A DNA stretch of 64,000 bases from Photobacterium sp. GJ3. GTDB lineage: Bacteria > Pseudomonadota > Gammaproteobacteria > Enterobacterales > Vibrionaceae. The notes under the pieces were generated by a model. The model did no database searches. It had not been told where the DNA came from and was given only the letters and a program-made list of their open reading frames with translations. Made by a program: the position numbers and the translations under genes. The DNA is taken from contig NZ_CP073579.1 of NCBI RefSeq assembly GCF_018199995.1, forward strand, positions 310,001 to 374,000, written 5' to 3'. Of this stretch, positions 1 to 8,930 are shown one piece after another. How positions within the stretch are numbered: the first letter of the stretch is position 1; each line of letters opens with the position of its first letter.

Positions 1-1
1 G

Positions 2-274
2 GGCAAGCAAGCACAAGCGCTGGCACAGGCCGGAAGAATGTGGTTTGGTCGCCGGGACAGCTTTGAAGATGCAGAAAAACTGGCTTTGCCCTGTTTGCTG
101 ATTGCGGGTGCCGAGGACAAGATCCGCTCTGTGCTCGAATCTTATCTGATGCTGGATGGGATGACGGGTAGCCAGTTACACCTGATCGAAGGTGCAGGGC
201 ATCTGTGCCCGCTGGAAAAACCAGGACTGGTTACAGAACATCTGATGAACTTTTGTCTGCGTGTCATGGACTGA
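2..274 (+). CDS. alpha/beta hydrolase, C-terminal part (cut by window edge)
   Basis: The reading frame is open from the first bases and ends at 274, so this is the 3' end of a gene that begins outside the window. About 90 residues are visible. They contain the strand-loop LLIAGAEDKI, where the Asp of the hydrolase triad is usual, and GAGHLCPLEKP, which carries the catalytic His typical of alpha/beta hydrolases followed by the common H-x-x-P-x-E-x-P pattern. The nucleophile elbow is not in the window, so substrate cannot be named. It lies 24 bp upstream of a carrier gene on the same strand. Confidence 0.8.
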   Translation, partial: GKQAQALAQAGRMWFGRRDSFEDAEKLALPCLLIAGAEDKIRSVLESYLMLDGMTGSQLHLIEGAGHLCPLEKPGLVTEHLMNFCLRVMD

Positions 275-298
275 CGGCAATCATTACAAGGAAACAAT

Positions 299-1249
299 AT
301 GCTAGGGACAGTCATCCGGCTCTTTCCGCTCTGGGCCATTTTGTTATCACTCTTCGCGTACCAGCAACCCGCGCTTTTCATTGACATGAAATCAGCAATC
401 GTGCCTTTGTTGACGGTGGTTATGCTGACGATGGGGTTAACCCTGAAACCTCAGGACTTCTTGGATGTGGTGAAAAACCGGCGTGCGGTCAGCATTGGTA
501 TTCTGCTTCAATTCACCGTGATGCCGATGGTCGCGATTGTGATCAGCCTTGCGCTGGGTTTTAATCCGGAACAAACCGTGGGGATGGTGCTGGTGGGCAG
601 CGTCGCCGGGGGAACGGCATCCAATGTCATCTGCTATCTGGCGAAAGGTGATGTGGCTTTATCCATTTCGATGACAGCCATTTCGACGTTACTCGGGGTC
701 TTTCTGACCCCAGTGCTGACCGGAGCTCTGGCGGGCCTGAGTGTTGAAGTCCCTATGACGGCAATGCTGATGAGCCTGATCAAAATTGTCCTGTTGCCCG
801 TGGTTGGCGGGGTATTGATTAATTCATTCCTATCGGGCCTGACACAAAGACTGCTTCCGGTGTTGCCATTGATTTCCGTGAGTGCGATTGTTGTGATTAT
901 TGCGATAGTGGTGGCTTTGAACGCTGCAAGTCTGGCTGTGATTGGCCCGGCCATCGCGCTGGCAGTGATTCTGCACAATGGGCTGGGATTGGCTGCGGGC
1001 TATTATGCCTGTCGCTTGCTGGGCATGCCTGAGATTGTGTGCCGTACCATTGCCATTGAAGTTGGGTTACAGAACTCAGGATTAGCAACGGCGCTGGCCA
1101 TGAAGTTTTTTACTCCGGTGGCAGCGATTCCGGGGACGCTCTTTTCGATCTGGCATAACATTTCCGGGTCACTGCTGGCTGCATACTGGTCGAAGACGCC
1201 TCAGATGAAGCGCCCTTCAAAGCCGTCTGCAGATTTTTCAAAAGGGTGA
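299..1249 (+). CDS. bile acid:sodium symporter (BASS) family protein
   Basis: A 316-residue, very hydrophobic protein with about nine or ten predicted membrane segments. The stretch GSVAGGTASNVICYLAKGDVALS followed further on by EVGLQNSGLATAL are the two conserved half-repeat motifs of the BASS/SBF fold (the second matches the EVGxQNxxLA signature). Members carry organic anions such as pantoate or bile acids with sodium; the substrate here is unknown. The ATG is preceded by AAGGA. The gene closely follows the hydrolase and ends before a strong terminator. Confidence 0.88.
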   Translation: MLGTVIRLFPLWAILLSLFAYQQPALFIDMKSAIVPLLTVVMLTMGLTLKPQDFLDVVKNRRAVSIGILLQFTVMPMVAIVISLALGFNPEQTVGMVLVGSVAGGTASNVICYLAKGDVALSISMTAISTLLGVFLTPVLTGALAGLSVEVPMTAMLMSLIKIVLLPVVGGVLINSFLSGLTQRLLPVLPLISVSAIVVIIAIVVALNAASLAVIGPAIALAVILHNGLGLAAGYYACRLLGMPEIVCRTIAIEVGLQNSGLATALAMKFFTPVAAIPGTLFSIWHNISGSLLAAYWSKTPQMKRPSKPSADFSKG

Positions 1250-1301
1250 GGTCTCAATTCATCGCGAATGACTCATTTTGAACGGATTTCTCTGATTGGA
1301 A

Positions 1302-1328
1302 ACGGCCAGCCTCTTGCTGGCCGTTTTT
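1302..1328 (+). terminator. Rho-independent terminator
   Basis: Nine-base GC-rich arms (ACGGCCAGC / GCTGGCCGT) with a five-base loop are followed by a T-run. It sits between the BASS carrier and cobQ. Confidence 0.85.
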
Positions 1329-1387
1329 ATAAGACATATTGAATTTATTTTAGTGACGCTGTCACTTTTCTGGTGAGGAAAATAATT

Positions 1388-2884
1388 TTGCTACCCACGC
1401 ATCAGGCTCTCATGGTTCAGGGAACCACTTCAGACGCAGGAAAAAGTGTGCTGGTCGCCGGTTTGTGCCGTGTTCTGGCCAGGAAAGGAATATCGGTCGC
1501 GCCATTCAAGCCGCAAAACATGGCGCTGAACAGTGCAGTGACCCAAGACGGGGGAGAAATTGGCCGGGCACAGGCTGTCCAAGCGTTTGCCTGCGGTATT
1601 GAGCCGACGGTGGATATGAATCCGGTGCTGCTCAAGCCCAATACGGATACCGGAGCGCAGGTGATTGTGCAGGGGAAAGCGGTGCAGGATATGGATGCAA
1701 TTGGTTATCAGGGCTATCAACGCTTTGTTCTGCCACCCATTCTTGAATCTTTCAGTCGCTTACAGCAGCAGTTCGGCACGGTGCTGATTGAGGGAGCGGG
1801 CAGTCCGGCTGAAATCAATCTGCGTGAAAATGATGTCGCCAATATGGGCTTCGCAGAACCTGCTGACGTACCCGTCATCATCGTGGCTGATATCGATCGG
1901 GGCGGCGTCTTTGCACATCTGTATGGCACACTGGCCTTGTTGTCGGAATCGGAGCAGGCCCGCGTACAGGGCTTTGTGATCAACCGGTTCCGGGGCGATT
2001 TATCCCTGCTGCAATCGGGTCTGGACTGGCTGGAAGCAAAAACCGGGAAGCCTGTGCTGGGGGTGTTGCCTTATCTCCATGGTTTGATGCTGGAAGCAGA
2101 AGATGCCATCACCGATGCACAGGTCGACAAAGCGGACAATCCGCTTCAGGTGGTGGTCCCGGTACTCACCCGTATCAGTAACCATACCGACTTTGATGTG
2201 CTGAGAATGCACCCGCAAGTGAATGTCCACTTCATTGGAAAAGGACAGCCGTTACCACCGGCCGATCTCATTGTGTTGCCCGGCTCTAAAAGTGTGCGCA
2301 GCGATCTGGCTTATCTGCGCGAACAGGGATGGGACAAACAGATTGAACGGCATTTGCGGCTGGGCGGAAAAGTTGTCGGCATTTGTGGCGGATACCAGAT
2401 GCTCGGAGACATGATTTCAGACCCGACTGGTCTGGAAGGTGAAGCCGGAGAAAGTCAGGGGTTGGGTTATCTGCCGGTTCAGACAGTTCTGGCGCCGGAG
2501 AAGCAACTCAAACGCTCTCATGGGCTTTTGATTTTACCCGGCGAGGCCGCAGTGCCGGTCCGTGGTTATGAGATTCATGCGGGGGTGACGTCTGGTGTCG
2601 ATGGGGCGACAGCGCCTGTAACACTTGAAACGCCGGAAGGGCCGGTTGCTGATGGTGCCATCGGATTGTCGGGTCAGGTCTTTGGTACTTATTTGCACGG
2701 TGTCTTCGATGAACCGGCTGCATGCGATGCCATTTTGCGCTGGGCTGGACTGACGGCCTGCCAGACGCCGGATATGGAAAAACTCAAAGCAGCGCACCTT
2801 GAACGGCTGGCGGATGCGATAGAGACCCATCTGGATCTGGCTGCCCTCTGGCCGGAATGGGCCTCTTATTTTCAGCGTTTATGA
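1388..2884 (+). CDS. cobQ: cobyric acid synthase CobQ
   Basis: This enzyme amidates side chains b, d, e and g of adenosylcobyrinic acid in cobalamin synthesis or salvage, using glutamine and ATP in the cytoplasm. The N-terminal half has the dethiobiotin-synthase-like P-loop [11 protein letters not shown] and the KPQNMALNS motif. The C-terminal half is a class I glutamine amidotransferase with the nucleophile Cys in [11 protein letters not shown] and the His in GTYLHGVFD. An open frame begins at GTG 1373, but TTG at 1388 is preceded at good spacing by GAGGA and gives the usual N-terminus length, so I prefer it; ATG 1412 is the shortest option. About 498 residues, normal for CobQ. It stands alone, with no other cob gene next to it. 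Confidence 0.95.
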   Translation: MLPTHQALMVQGTTSDAGKSVLVAGLCRVLARKGISVAPFKPQNMALNSAVTQDGGEIGRAQAVQAFACGIEPTVDMNPVLLKPNTDTGAQVIVQGKAVQDMDAIGYQGYQRFVLPPILESFSRLQQQFGTVLIEGAGSPAEINLRENDVANMGFAEPADVPVIIVADIDRGGVFAHLYGTLALLSESEQARVQGFVINRFRGDLSLLQSGLDWLEAKTGKPVLGVLPYLHGLMLEAEDAITDAQVDKADNPLQVVVPVLTRISNHTDFDVLRMHPQVNVHFIGKGQPLPPADLIVLPGSKSVRSDLAYLREQGWDKQIERHLRLGGKVVGICGGYQMLGDMISDPTGLEGEAGESQGLGYLPVQTVLAPEKQLKRSHGLLILPGEAAVPVRGYEIHAGVTSGVDGATAPVTLETPEGPVADGAIGLSGQVFGTYLHGVFDEPAACDAILRWAGLTACQTPDMEKLKAAHLERLADAIETHLDLAALWPEWASYFQRL

Positions 2885-3054
2885 ATAAATGGATTGTGTG
2901 TTTAACTGCATATTTGAAAGCGAATAGTGTTTTGTGAGTCAAATCAGTGCTTATTTGATTTAATCTGTCGTTATTCTGTGTTTCGCATCCAAATTTGCTG
3001 ATGCCCTGTGCTGAAAGTGAGTCACGCCGCTTGTAATTCAATTTCAATTAGCGT

Positions 3055-3082
3055 TTGCACATGCTGGTTGAAGGCGATAAGT
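3055..3082 (+). promoter_or_regulatory. possible sigma-70 promoter of aroG
   Basis: TTGCAC (3055-3060) is followed about 16 bases later by an AT-rich hexamer around ATAAGT. It lies in the 275-base gap before aroG. No clear TyrR box (TGTAAA-N6-TTTACA) was seen. Weak evidence only. Confidence 0.3.
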
Positions 3083-3159
3083 TAATTGGCTGTTGGAGTA
3101 GATGATCGGCCTGATACTGACCATACCAGGCCATGACATGTTAATTGGAAGCAAGCAGT

Positions 3160-4215
3160 ATGCATAAAACAGACGACGTAAGAATTAAAGAAATTAAAGA
3201 ATTGTTACCGCCAGTGGCCGTGCTGGAAAAATACCCGGCAACCGAAAATGCGTCGGAAACCGTTTTTCAGGCCCGTGATGCCATCCATCATATTCTGAAC
3301 GATGAAGATGATCGCCTGCTGGTGGTTGTGGGTCCCTGTTCAATTCATGATCCAAACGCTGCACTGGAATATGGTGCGAAGCTGAAAACCCTTCGGGATG
3401 AACTTAAAGGTCAGCTCGAAATTGTGATGCGGGTTTATTTCGAAAAGCCACGCACCACGGTCGGCTGGAAAGGGCTGATCAATGACCCCTACATGGATGA
3501 CAGCTTCCAGCTCAATGATGGTTTGCGTTTGGGGCGTAAACTCTTGCTTGACCTGACCGATATGGGTATGCCAACTGCAGGTGAATTTCTCGATATGATC
3601 ACCCCTCAGTACATGGGGGATTTGATCAGCTGGGGTGCGATTGGCGCGCGAACCACTGAATCTCAGGTGCACCGTGAACTGGCCTCCGGTTTATCCTGCC
3701 CGGTTGGTTTTAAGAACGGGACAGACGGCAACATTAAAATTGCGACGGATGCCATTGGTTCATCCAGTGCGCCGCACCATTTTCTGTCTGTGACCAAGTT
3801 CGGGCATTCTGCAATTGTTTCGACAGCGGGCAACGAAGACTGTCATATTATTCTGCGCGGCGGTAAAGAGCCCAATTACAGTGCTGACCATGTCAACGCT
3901 GTGGTTGAGCAATTGGCCAAGGCCGGTCAGCGTCAGAAAGTGATGATTGATTTCAGCCATGCCAACAGCCTGAAGCAATTCAAACGTCAGATGAATGTCG
4001 CCGAAGATGTTGGCGAGCAAATTGCACAGGGCAATCAGGCGATTTTTGGTGTGATGATTGAAAGCCATTTGGTTGAAGGACGTCAGGACATCGTGGATGG
4101 CAAGGTTGCCACCTATGGTCAGAGTATTACGGATGCCTGTATCGGCTGGGACGATACCGAAACCGTGCTTCGCCAATTAGCCGAAAAGGTTGAACAACGT
4201 CGTCAGCGCTCCTGA
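3160..4215 (+). CDS. aroG: 3-deoxy-7-phosphoheptulonate synthase, AroG type
   Basis: This class I DAHP synthase condenses phosphoenolpyruvate and erythrose-4-phosphate, the first step of the shikimate pathway. The 351-residue protein is close to E. coli AroG throughout: RIKEIKELLPPV at the N-terminus, VVGPCSIHDP, MRVYFEKPRTTVGWKGLIND, GAIGARTTESQVHRELASG and ILRGGKEPNYS. The frame is open back to TTG 3145, but ATG 3160 matches the family start. Class I enzymes are feedback-inhibited by an aromatic amino acid; similarity to AroG suggests phenylalanine, which is inference. It is a single-gene unit ending in a strong bidirectional terminator. Confidence 0.96.
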   Translation: MHKTDDVRIKEIKELLPPVAVLEKYPATENASETVFQARDAIHHILNDEDDRLLVVVGPCSIHDPNAALEYGAKLKTLRDELKGQLEIVMRVYFEKPRTTVGWKGLINDPYMDDSFQLNDGLRLGRKLLLDLTDMGMPTAGEFLDMITPQYMGDLISWGAIGARTTESQVHRELASGLSCPVGFKNGTDGNIKIATDAIGSSSAPHHFLSVTKFGHSAIVSTAGNEDCHIILRGGKEPNYSADHVNAVVEQLAKAGQRQKVMIDFSHANSLKQFKRQMNVAEDVGEQIAQGNQAIFGVMIESHLVEGRQDIVDGKVATYGQSITDACIGWDDTETVLRQLAEKVEQRRQRS

Positions 4216-4235
4216 TGCATGTCGTCTGAGGCATG

Positions 4236-4271
4236 AAAAAGCGAGGAGACTGACCATCTCCTCGCTTTTTC
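4236..4271. terminator. bidirectional Rho-independent terminator
   Basis: AAAAAGCGAGGAGA pairs with TCTCCTCGCTTTTT around a short loop, giving a T-run on either strand. It separates the convergent aroG and the DUF4136 lipoprotein gene. Confidence 0.92.
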
Positions 4272-4282
4272 TTTTCTGGCAA

Positions 4283-4810
4283 TTACCCTCTGGAAGGCGG
4301 ATATTGGGCAAACATTTCGCCCACCTGCTCCTGAATAAAACTTTCTCTGGCGGCAGGCGTCATATTTTCAGTCAGTTGACGACGGGAAACTGAACGCCAG
4401 ACAACTTTATTCGTTTTGTTATCAATCAGCTCAACGATGAGTTTGCCGTAAGTATATTCCCGGAACCGGACCGGCGTAGAATAAGCGATACTGCTGTATC
4501 TGTAGCCCACACCAAACCCAACGGAAGTGCCATAGGAATCGAAATCGGTCATCTCGCGAATGTAGGGATTCACGGTCAGATCGGCTTGCTGGTCTGATGG
4601 TTGAAGTCCTTTAAAGCGAAGCTCCCGCTTGATGGTTTCTTCCAGGCGGTCTTTGTCCAGGCTGACGATGGATGATTCGGCTTTCTCCGCAAACTGATAA
4701 GTCTGGTACTGACTGAAATCCACGCCAGCATTGTAGTCTGTTGCAACTTTGGCACTGCATCCGCTTAACAGAAGCAGGGCGCAGGGAATCATGATCTTCA
4801 ACAACCGCAT
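4283..4810 (-). CDS. DUF4136 family lipoprotein
   Basis: About 175 residues with a lipoprotein signal: MRLLKIMIPCALLLLSGCSA, whose lipobox LSGC makes Cys the lipidated residue. The mature part begins with TDYNAGVDFSQYQTYQF, the pattern typical of DUF4136 proteins (D-y-x-x-x-x-D-F-x-x-Y-x-T-y), then a charged helix and a beta-rich region with VRFREYTYGKLIVELID. The function of the family is unknown; location should be the inner leaflet of the outer membrane or the inner membrane. The frame stays open much further upstream, but ATG 4810 is preceded by GAGGA at good spacing and starts directly with the signal peptide. Confidence 0.85.
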   Translation of the reverse strand: MRLLKIMIPCALLLLSGCSAKVATDYNAGVDFSQYQTYQFAEKAESSIVSLDKDRLEETIKRELRFKGLQPSDQQADLTVNPYIREMTDFDSYGTSVGFGVGYRYSSIAYSTPVRFREYTYGKLIVELIDNKTNKVVWRSVSRRQLTENMTPAARESFIQEQVGEMFAQYPPSRG

Positions 4811-4939
4811 ACCATTCATCCTCAATCTCTGAATGTAACTGTCTGTATTGAGTATAGCGTTTTCGGCTCTTGTATCATCTAGACTCAAACTGAACTGCCT
4901 GTATCCGGGTGAATCAGCGAGCTGTGACAGGAGTGAGTG

Positions 4940-5440
4940 ATGAGAAGGAATCTGGCCAGTCTGATAGGATTCATCTTCATTGCATCGGGTTCGTTTCTGA
5001 TTGCCGATGAGCAGCCGCCAGCCAGCGACTTTTCTGATCCCATCAGCCTGGTGGTGGATCTTATCCATCGCACCCAGGCTGATATTTCAGCAGAAACCAG
5101 GCGATCAGATGTATCGAATGGACCATTGTTCCATCCAGTGGCAGGGTATGCGGAATTTGAGCAAATCTGGTGTTTGTCGGCAAAATATTCTGTGCAGGCG
5201 CTTTCAGCTCGGGTTCAAGGATTTTGCGAGGCTCAGCAAGGGGAGATGCGCGGCGAATGGTGCAGTCATCGCACGGACCACCAGCCGCTATTCAGTGTGA
5301 CATTTGATTGGGTTGGCAGCCAGTGTGCGCATCAGGGGACGCTGGCTGGCGTTCATGTATTCCAGCCCATCAAACCTGCCAATCCGGAAGGCTGGCTGCA
5401 ATTTGCCGTCATGATGGGGTTTCTTCCGTATCAGCCCTGA
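4940..5440 (+). CDS. hypothetical exported protein
   Basis: A 166-residue protein that I do not recognise. The first 23 residues (MRRNLASLIGFIFIASGSFLIAD) look like a signal peptide. The mature part has four or five cysteines (WCLSAK, GFCEAQQ, EWCSHRT, SQCAHQG), compatible with disulfides in the periplasm, and ends with a hydrophobic-aromatic tail. ATG 4940 is preceded by AGGAG; a GTG one codon upstream is in frame. It is divergent from the lipoprotein gene and 122 bp upstream of the crotonase gene. Confidence 0.65.
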   Translation: MRRNLASLIGFIFIASGSFLIADEQPPASDFSDPISLVVDLIHRTQADISAETRRSDVSNGPLFHPVAGYAEFEQIWCLSAKYSVQALSARVQGFCEAQQGEMRGEWCSHRTDHQPLFSVTFDWVGSQCAHQGTLAGVHVFQPIKPANPEGWLQFAVMMGFLPYQP

Positions 5441-5562
5441 CGCTGGCGTTGTCTGCCGGTGAATCACATCTGTGGTGTCGGGCAGGTTTTCATGTCAAGG
5501 ATGCTGCTTTTTATACGGTGATCGGTAAACTGGCCTGACCAGATACTTTGCAAGGATGTTCT

Positions 5563-6372
5563 ATGACCCACTGGCAACGTTTGAAAGTGACGGAAAATGA
5601 CGGAATCGTCACGGTTTCCCTCAACCGCCCTGAAAAACTGAACGCACTCGATGTGCTGATGTTTCAGGAACTGGATAAAGTCAGCCGCTCTTTACGACAG
5701 CGAAAAGATATCCGCGCCGTGATCCTGACCGGTGAAGGCGGCAATTTCAGCAGCGGGTTGGATGTGCAGAGCGTGGCAACCTCTCCGGCGAAGGTGTTGG
5801 GAATTTTGAAAAAGTGGTTGCCGGGGAATGCCAACCTAGCCCAGCGTGTTTCCAGAAACTGGCGCAAAATCCCTGTCCCAGTGATAGCAGTCATTGAAGG
5901 TCGCTGTTTGGGCGGTGGCATGCAGATTGTTCTGGGCGCTGATTTTCGGCTGGCAACACCGGATGCTGAACTGTCGATTATGGAAGTGCGTTGGGGCCTG
6001 GTACCGGATATGGCGGGTTTACTGTCATTGCGGGAACTGGTAGCGAAGGATGTTGCGATGAAGCTGACCATGACCGGAGAAATCATCGCCGGAACTCAGG
6101 CGAAACACATGGGTTTAGTCACTGAAATCCATGAGGCTCCCTTGGCTGTGGCAGAGGCATTTGCACGTCAGATCACTCAGGCATCGCCAGATGCCATTGC
6201 TGCCATCAAATCGACCACCAATCAATGCTGGACCCGGAGTGAGCGTTATCTGCTCGCCAGAGAAACCCTGAGCCAGATCCGTTTAATCCTGGGGAAAAAC
6301 TTTCAGATTGCTGGCCACCGGCAACGGAACAAAAGTGATAAGGCGTACCAAAATCGTCAATCTTTCTGGTGA
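5563..6372 (+). CDS. crotonase / enoyl-CoA hydratase-isomerase family protein
   Basis: A 269-residue crotonase-fold protein. It shows VSLNRPEKLNALD, the first oxyanion-hole segment LTGEGGNFSSGLDV, and the second at IEGRCLGGGMQIVLGADFRLA, all family hallmarks. The position normally holding the first catalytic Glu of hydratases is not clear, and ELSIMEVRWGLVPDMAGLLSL resembles the isomerase-type sequence E-V-x-x-G-l-x-P-D. The acyl-CoA substrate cannot be deduced. ATG 5563 has AAGGA upstream. The C-terminus (GHRQRNKSDKAYQNR) is basic. Confidence 0.88.
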   Translation: MTHWQRLKVTENDGIVTVSLNRPEKLNALDVLMFQELDKVSRSLRQRKDIRAVILTGEGGNFSSGLDVQSVATSPAKVLGILKKWLPGNANLAQRVSRNWRKIPVPVIAVIEGRCLGGGMQIVLGADFRLATPDAELSIMEVRWGLVPDMAGLLSLRELVAKDVAMKLTMTGEIIAGTQAKHMGLVTEIHEAPLAVAEAFARQITQASPDAIAAIKSTTNQCWTRSERYLLARETLSQIRLILGKNFQIAGHRQRNKSDKAYQNRQSFW

Positions 6373-6461
6373 TTTCATTTGTTTTCCTGAATTGTTGTCC
6401 CATGCATCTGACATCGACTTAGGTATATACTCTCTATACTGAATACTTGGAGGAAAGCCTG

Positions 6462-7040
6462 TTGGATCAAAGTGATAAAGATGCATTCCCGTTTATCGGG
6501 ACTGTGGTTGTTCTGTGCTTCGTGATTCACGTTGTGAATATGCTGCTGGGCGGTATGCTGATGGATTACGGTTTGTTACCCCGGCATGTGACACATTCAA
6601 TCGGGTTGGTGGCTTATCCGTTTATCCATGGTTCCTGGGGGCATTTGTTCAGTAACATGCTGTCATTTGCTGTGCTGGGCTATCTGGTGTCCCGCTCCGG
6701 GATGTCCCGGCTCATGGCTGTTTTCCTGATCAGCTGGGCCATCAGTGGGGCAGGGGTCTGGCTTTTTGGCCGGATGCATTATCATATTGGTCTGAGTGGG
6801 ATTATTTACGGGCTTTGGGCTTATCTGCTTGTGTATGCCTTGTTGCGACGCAGTATCAAATCCATCGTCATTGCAGTGCTCGTGATGATTTTCTATGGCT
6901 CTATGCTGGCTGGAATTATTCCGGCACACAGCTGGATCAGTTATGAGAGTCACTTATTCGGGGTACTGGGCGGCGCGTTTGCCGGATATATCTTTGCCCG
7001 GCGAGATAAATCCCGGTCGTTGGCCAATGTTGAACAATAA
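6462..7040 (+). CDS. rhomboid family intramembrane serine protease
   Basis: A 192-residue protein with about six membrane segments. The catalytic Ser is in GLSGIIYG and the catalytic His in ESHLFGVLGGAFAGY; HGSWGHLFSNMLSFAVLG matches the H-x-x-x-x-H-x-x-x-N segment in TM2 that builds the oxyanion hole. It should cleave transmembrane substrates within the inner membrane. The start is TTG 6462, chosen because GGAGGAAA precedes it at normal spacing; the TTG at 6447 overlaps that Shine-Dalgarno site. The DUF1840 gene follows 11 bp downstream and is probably co-transcribed. Confidence 0.92.
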   Translation: MDQSDKDAFPFIGTVVVLCFVIHVVNMLLGGMLMDYGLLPRHVTHSIGLVAYPFIHGSWGHLFSNMLSFAVLGYLVSRSGMSRLMAVFLISWAISGAGVWLFGRMHYHIGLSGIIYGLWAYLLVYALLRRSIKSIVIAVLVMIFYGSMLAGIIPAHSWISYESHLFGVLGGAFAGYIFARRDKSRSLANVEQ

Positions 7041-7051
7041 GGGGAACAGAC

Positions 7052-7384
7052 ATGCTGATTACATTTCACAGTAAAGCCAGTGCGAACATCACGATGTTTG
7101 GTGAGGTTGCACAACAACTGATTCATATGATGGGATTTTGCGAAAATATCCCCGGTATCATCGACGTGGACGATGTCCCACAAGCGCTGGACAATCTGCA
7201 GAAAGCACTTGCTGTTACCCAGCAACAGGAAGCGAGTCAGGAAGCATCTTCTGAAGACACTTCAGATCCCTGGGAAGACGAAGAACCAAGGATCAGCATG
7301 CTGACCCGTGCCCGACCTTTGCTTGAAATGCTGGAATCTGCCATCGCAGAAGAGTGCACTGTGATGTGGGAATCTGACAGTTAA
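7052..7384 (+). CDS. DUF1840 family protein
   Basis: A 110-residue small acidic protein. The N-terminus MLITFHSKASANITMFGEVAQQLIHMMG fits DUF1840 proteins, which begin M-L-I-T-F-x-S-K-A. The middle is rich in Gln, Glu and Ser and probably flexible; the C-terminal helix contains MLTRARPLLEMLESA, also typical. Function unknown. It lies 11 bp after the rhomboid gene with a GGGGA ribosome site in the gap. Confidence 0.85.
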   Translation: MLITFHSKASANITMFGEVAQQLIHMMGFCENIPGIIDVDDVPQALDNLQKALAVTQQQEASQEASSEDTSDPWEDEEPRISMLTRARPLLEMLESAIAEECTVMWESDS

Positions 7385-7400
7385 GGCTGCTGTGTTCGCA

Positions 7401-8042
7401 TCATTCGACTAAATGAAGCGGTGCGAACGGATCATCGTCCGGATCATTGCGCCAGAGATACTCTGTATCAATGGCCACTTTCCGGGCGGTTTCTTCACCC
7501 ATCAGAAAACAGATTAATCCCAGTGTCATATCCAGCCCGGCAGCTGTGCCGGACGCTGTAAAACGATGATCATCCTCAACCCAGCGGGCCACGGGTTGCC
7601 ACTGAACTTTGTCGTTCAGTTCACTCACCCAATGATAATGCTGCTTATTGGTTGTGGCCGATTTCCCATTCAGTATCTCAGTCTGCGCCAGCAGTGCCGC
7701 TCCGGTACACACTGAACAGCAGATTCTGGCTTTACGCGTTTGATGGCAGAGCCAGGTCGTCAGGGCTGAATTTTCTAATGCTGCCTGAACCCCTTCACCG
7801 CCCGGAACCAGCAGAACATCGCAAAAAACATCATCTTCAAAGCTGGCATCCGCAATCAGTTTTACCCCTTGCTGGCTGGTGACCGGCGTTCCCTGTGCCG
7901 AAATCAGGCTGAGACTGACTTCATCGTCCAGCGCTGCGAGCAGTGTGGCCGGGCCACTGATATCCAGCAGGTTAAAATCAGGGTACAGCAGCATCAGGAC
8001 ATGGAGTCCGCTGCGTTTATCCGGGGCTAAAGCTTCTGTCAT
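7401..8042 (-). CDS. DJ-1/PfpI family protein (isonitrile-hydratase-like)
   Basis: A 213-residue class I glutamine-amidotransferase-like protein. The nucleophile elbow is ICCSVCTGAALLAQ with the conserved Cys before T-G-A; LLVPGGEGV is the preceding strand-loop and ASGTAAGLDMTLGLI the following conserved segment seen in isonitrile hydratases and in the N-terminal half of GlxA/FtrA-type regulators. There is no C-terminal AraC domain here, so a stand-alone enzyme or chaperone is more likely. It is convergent with the DUF1840 gene. Confidence 0.85.
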   Translation of the reverse strand: MTEALAPDKRSGLHVLMLLYPDFNLLDISGPATLLAALDDEVSLSLISAQGTPVTSQQGVKLIADASFEDDVFCDVLLVPGGEGVQAALENSALTTWLCHQTRKARICCSVCTGAALLAQTEILNGKSATTNKQHYHWVSELNDKVQWQPVARWVEDDHRFTASGTAAGLDMTLGLICFLMGEETARKVAIDTEYLWRNDPDDDPFAPLHLVE

Positions 8043-8139
8043 TTCTGCTCACTATTTTGGGCTGACTTTAGGTAAAGCATAGTTCCTTCGGGCCAGAGGA
8101 ATAAATCAGCTCAGCCTGAAGTCGAGCCAGACTCAACCG

Positions 8140-8778
8140 TTAACCCGCGATCAACCGTAACAGTTGTGAGGGCTGTTCGAAGAGGTAAGCCGGTTGTTCA
8201 TGGTCCAGCTCGTCCTGGGAGCCGTAACCCCAGAGTACGCCCGCAGCCTGCAGGCCGTTTTTGTGTGCCGCAGTTAAATCGACAGCCCGGTCGCCGATCA
8301 TGATGGCGTGCTGGCTGATGGTGAATTGATTTTTCAGTGTTTCGAGTTGCTGCCACTTTTCAATGCCAATATCGCCGCCACTGACAAATTCAAACATGGC
8401 TTCCAAACCGAATAACGCCAGAATCTGCCGGGCAAAATCTGCACGCTTAGAGGTGCAGATGCCCATTCGGACTTGTCGCGAATGCAGCTCTGTCAGCGTG
8501 TCTTTGATACCCGCGTAGAGGGTGTTTTCTGCGTAGCCCACCTCGGCATACCGTTCCCGGTATTTTTCGACGAGACTGGCAATGAAAGCCGGATCCTGAT
8601 TGTGAGTCAGTGCAATGAACGTCTGATCCAGAGGAGGGCCGATATGCGCAGCAATCTCGGTTTCTGCCAGTTCAGGCAGGTGATGCTGGGATAAGGCAAA
8701 ATTAAAAGAACGAACGATGCCTTCTCTGGGATCGCTGATCGTGCCGTCCAGATCGAAAATGAGTAAATCATGCTTCAT
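8140..8778 (-). CDS. HAD superfamily hydrolase, phosphoglycolate phosphatase-like
   Basis: About 212 residues. HAD motif I is LLIFDLDGTISD, with the nucleophile Asp and the acid/base Asp; motif II is MGICTSKR, and motif IV is IMIGDRAVDLTAAHKNG. The helical cap between motifs I and II (AHIGPPLDQTF) is of the Gph/PgmB type. Substrate is a small phosphate ester that cannot be fixed from sequence. The frame is open to 8844, but ATG 8778 starts at the usual family N-terminus. Confidence 0.88.
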   Translation of the reverse strand: MKHDLLIFDLDGTISDPREGIVRSFNFALSQHHLPELAETEIAAHIGPPLDQTFIALTHNQDPAFIASLVEKYRERYAEVGYAENTLYAGIKDTLTELHSRQVRMGICTSKRADFARQILALFGLEAMFEFVSGGDIGIEKWQQLETLKNQFTISQHAIMIGDRAVDLTAAHKNGLQAAGVLWGYGSQDELDHEQPAYLFEQPSQLLRLIAG

Positions 8779-8930
8779 GATGAGGCCCCGGTTGACTTTG
8801 CTGAGATGAAATTCTGAACTGTCCTGAGTCAGAATCAAATGCATGTCATTGTATATGAATAAACAGTGCTGGTCATCGATTCCCGGATTGCGGTACAGTG
8901 ACGGCTTCTTTGATCCATAAGGAAATTCTC

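Noticed and set aside
303..314. AGGGACAGTCAT near the BASS start
   Set aside because: Partial match to the REP core within a coding start; no nearby partner copy and far from the zone.
1250..1388. Cobalamin riboswitch upstream of cobQ
   Set aside because: The gap is too short (about 60 bases after the terminator) and lacks a B12 box.
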